A DNA stretch of 5,265 nt, from contig DCJV01000156.1 of assembly GCA_002320555.1 (NCBI GenBank), forward strand, positions 4,996 to 10,260. The letters run 5' to 3'. The notes below the pieces were generated by a model. The model saw nothing but the letters and a program-made list of their open reading frames with translations, was not told the origin of the DNA and ran no database searches. How positions within the stretch are numbered: the first letter of the stretch is position 1; every line of letters begins with the position of its first letter. Below are positions 5,138-5,265 of this stretch, in pieces. The stretch comes from Ruminococcaceae bacterium UBA1691 (GTDB taxonomy: Bacteria; Bacillota; Clostridia; Oscillospirales; Acutalibacteraceae). Made by a program: the position numbers and the translations under genes.

Positions 5138-5265
5138 AGCTTGTCGATCAAGTCTAAGAGAAGAAAAAGTGCACAAAGAAGCATGGCTTCTGATTGGTTT
5201 CGTAACTGGCGCCGGTGGGCGCGGTCGGGAGACCAAGGCAGCGCCAGCTCAATCTTTCTGCTGCC
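5138..5265. other. Structured GC-rich edge segment, probable untranslated or repeat DNA
   Basis: No convincing gene is seen. Several dyads are nested here: AGAAGC/GCTTCT (5177-5182 with 5186-5191, three-base loop); CTGGCGC/GCGCCAG (5206-5212 with 5241-5247), enclosing GGTC/GACC (5223-5226 with 5231-5234, loop GGGA); and an alternative GCGCC/GGCGC stem (5209-5213 with 5218-5222). A minus-strand frame is open from the edge to a TAG at 5154-5156 (36 codons), and plus-strand frames are also open. None has a credible start with a ribosome binding site. The segment may be the 3' end of a minus-strand gene or RNA that uses the adjoining terminator, or one copy of an interspersed repeat. Confidence 0.45.

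Noticed and set aside
5183..5265. Plus-strand frame from ATG at 5183 running off the right edge
   Set aside because: No ribosome binding site, a start codon in the loop of a hairpin, and an arginine/tryptophan-rich peptide typical of translated GC-rich structured DNA. Other frames are open too.

Overview
The window looks like chromosomal DNA from an obligately fermentative, low-to-mid GC Clostridia-type Bacillota, probably a gut member of the Oscillospirales or a relative. Pointers are a bifunctional aldehyde/alcohol dehydrogenase (AdhE) with a near-perfect Rex operator, a DUF5662 protein typical of Clostridia, a YmfI-type short-chain reductase, and strong AGGAGG-like ribosome binding sites with sigma-A promoters. 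The species call is inference; no rRNA or other decisive marker is present.

Layout. (1) Positions 1-1556, minus strand: the first 518 codons of adhE, cut by the left edge. All of the CoA-acylating aldehyde dehydrogenase half is present, with the linker and the first part of the iron alcohol dehydrogenase half. (2) Positions 1557-1952, about 400 bases: the adhE leader with its ribosome binding site, a Rex operator at the expected transcription start, a TTGAAA-17-TATACT promoter, an A/T-tract cluster behind the promoter, a doubtful 41-codon plus-strand ORF, and a terminator serving the next minus-strand operon. (3) Positions 1953-3249, minus strand: a two-gene operon, a YmfI-like SDR followed 25 bases later by a DUF5662 protein. 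(4) Positions 3250-3547: a divergent intergenic region with one well-formed promoter in each direction (TTGACT-17-TATGAT leftward, TTGACC-17-TATAAT rightward). The two promoters share an 8-base element, GACCGGAA. (5) Positions 3548-5077, plus strand: a GPH-family (MelB-like) cation:sugar symporter. (6) Positions 5078-5265: a strong hairpin whose T-run faces the minus direction, followed by a structured, GC-rich segment running off the right edge that may belong to an interspersed repeat.

How the parts fit. adhE recycles NADH by reducing acetyl-CoA to ethanol, and its operator architecture implies repression by Rex when NADH is low. The SDR is probably a protein-modification (EF-P) or FabG-like reductase and shares a transcript with an uncharacterised histidine-rich protein. 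The symporter brings in a sugar or glycoside but has no catabolic partner in view. I see no defence system, CRISPR array, IS element, tRNA or rRNA. The less expected items are the Rex site, the element shared by the divergent promoters, the ymfI-DUF5662 pairing, and the right-edge structured segment.
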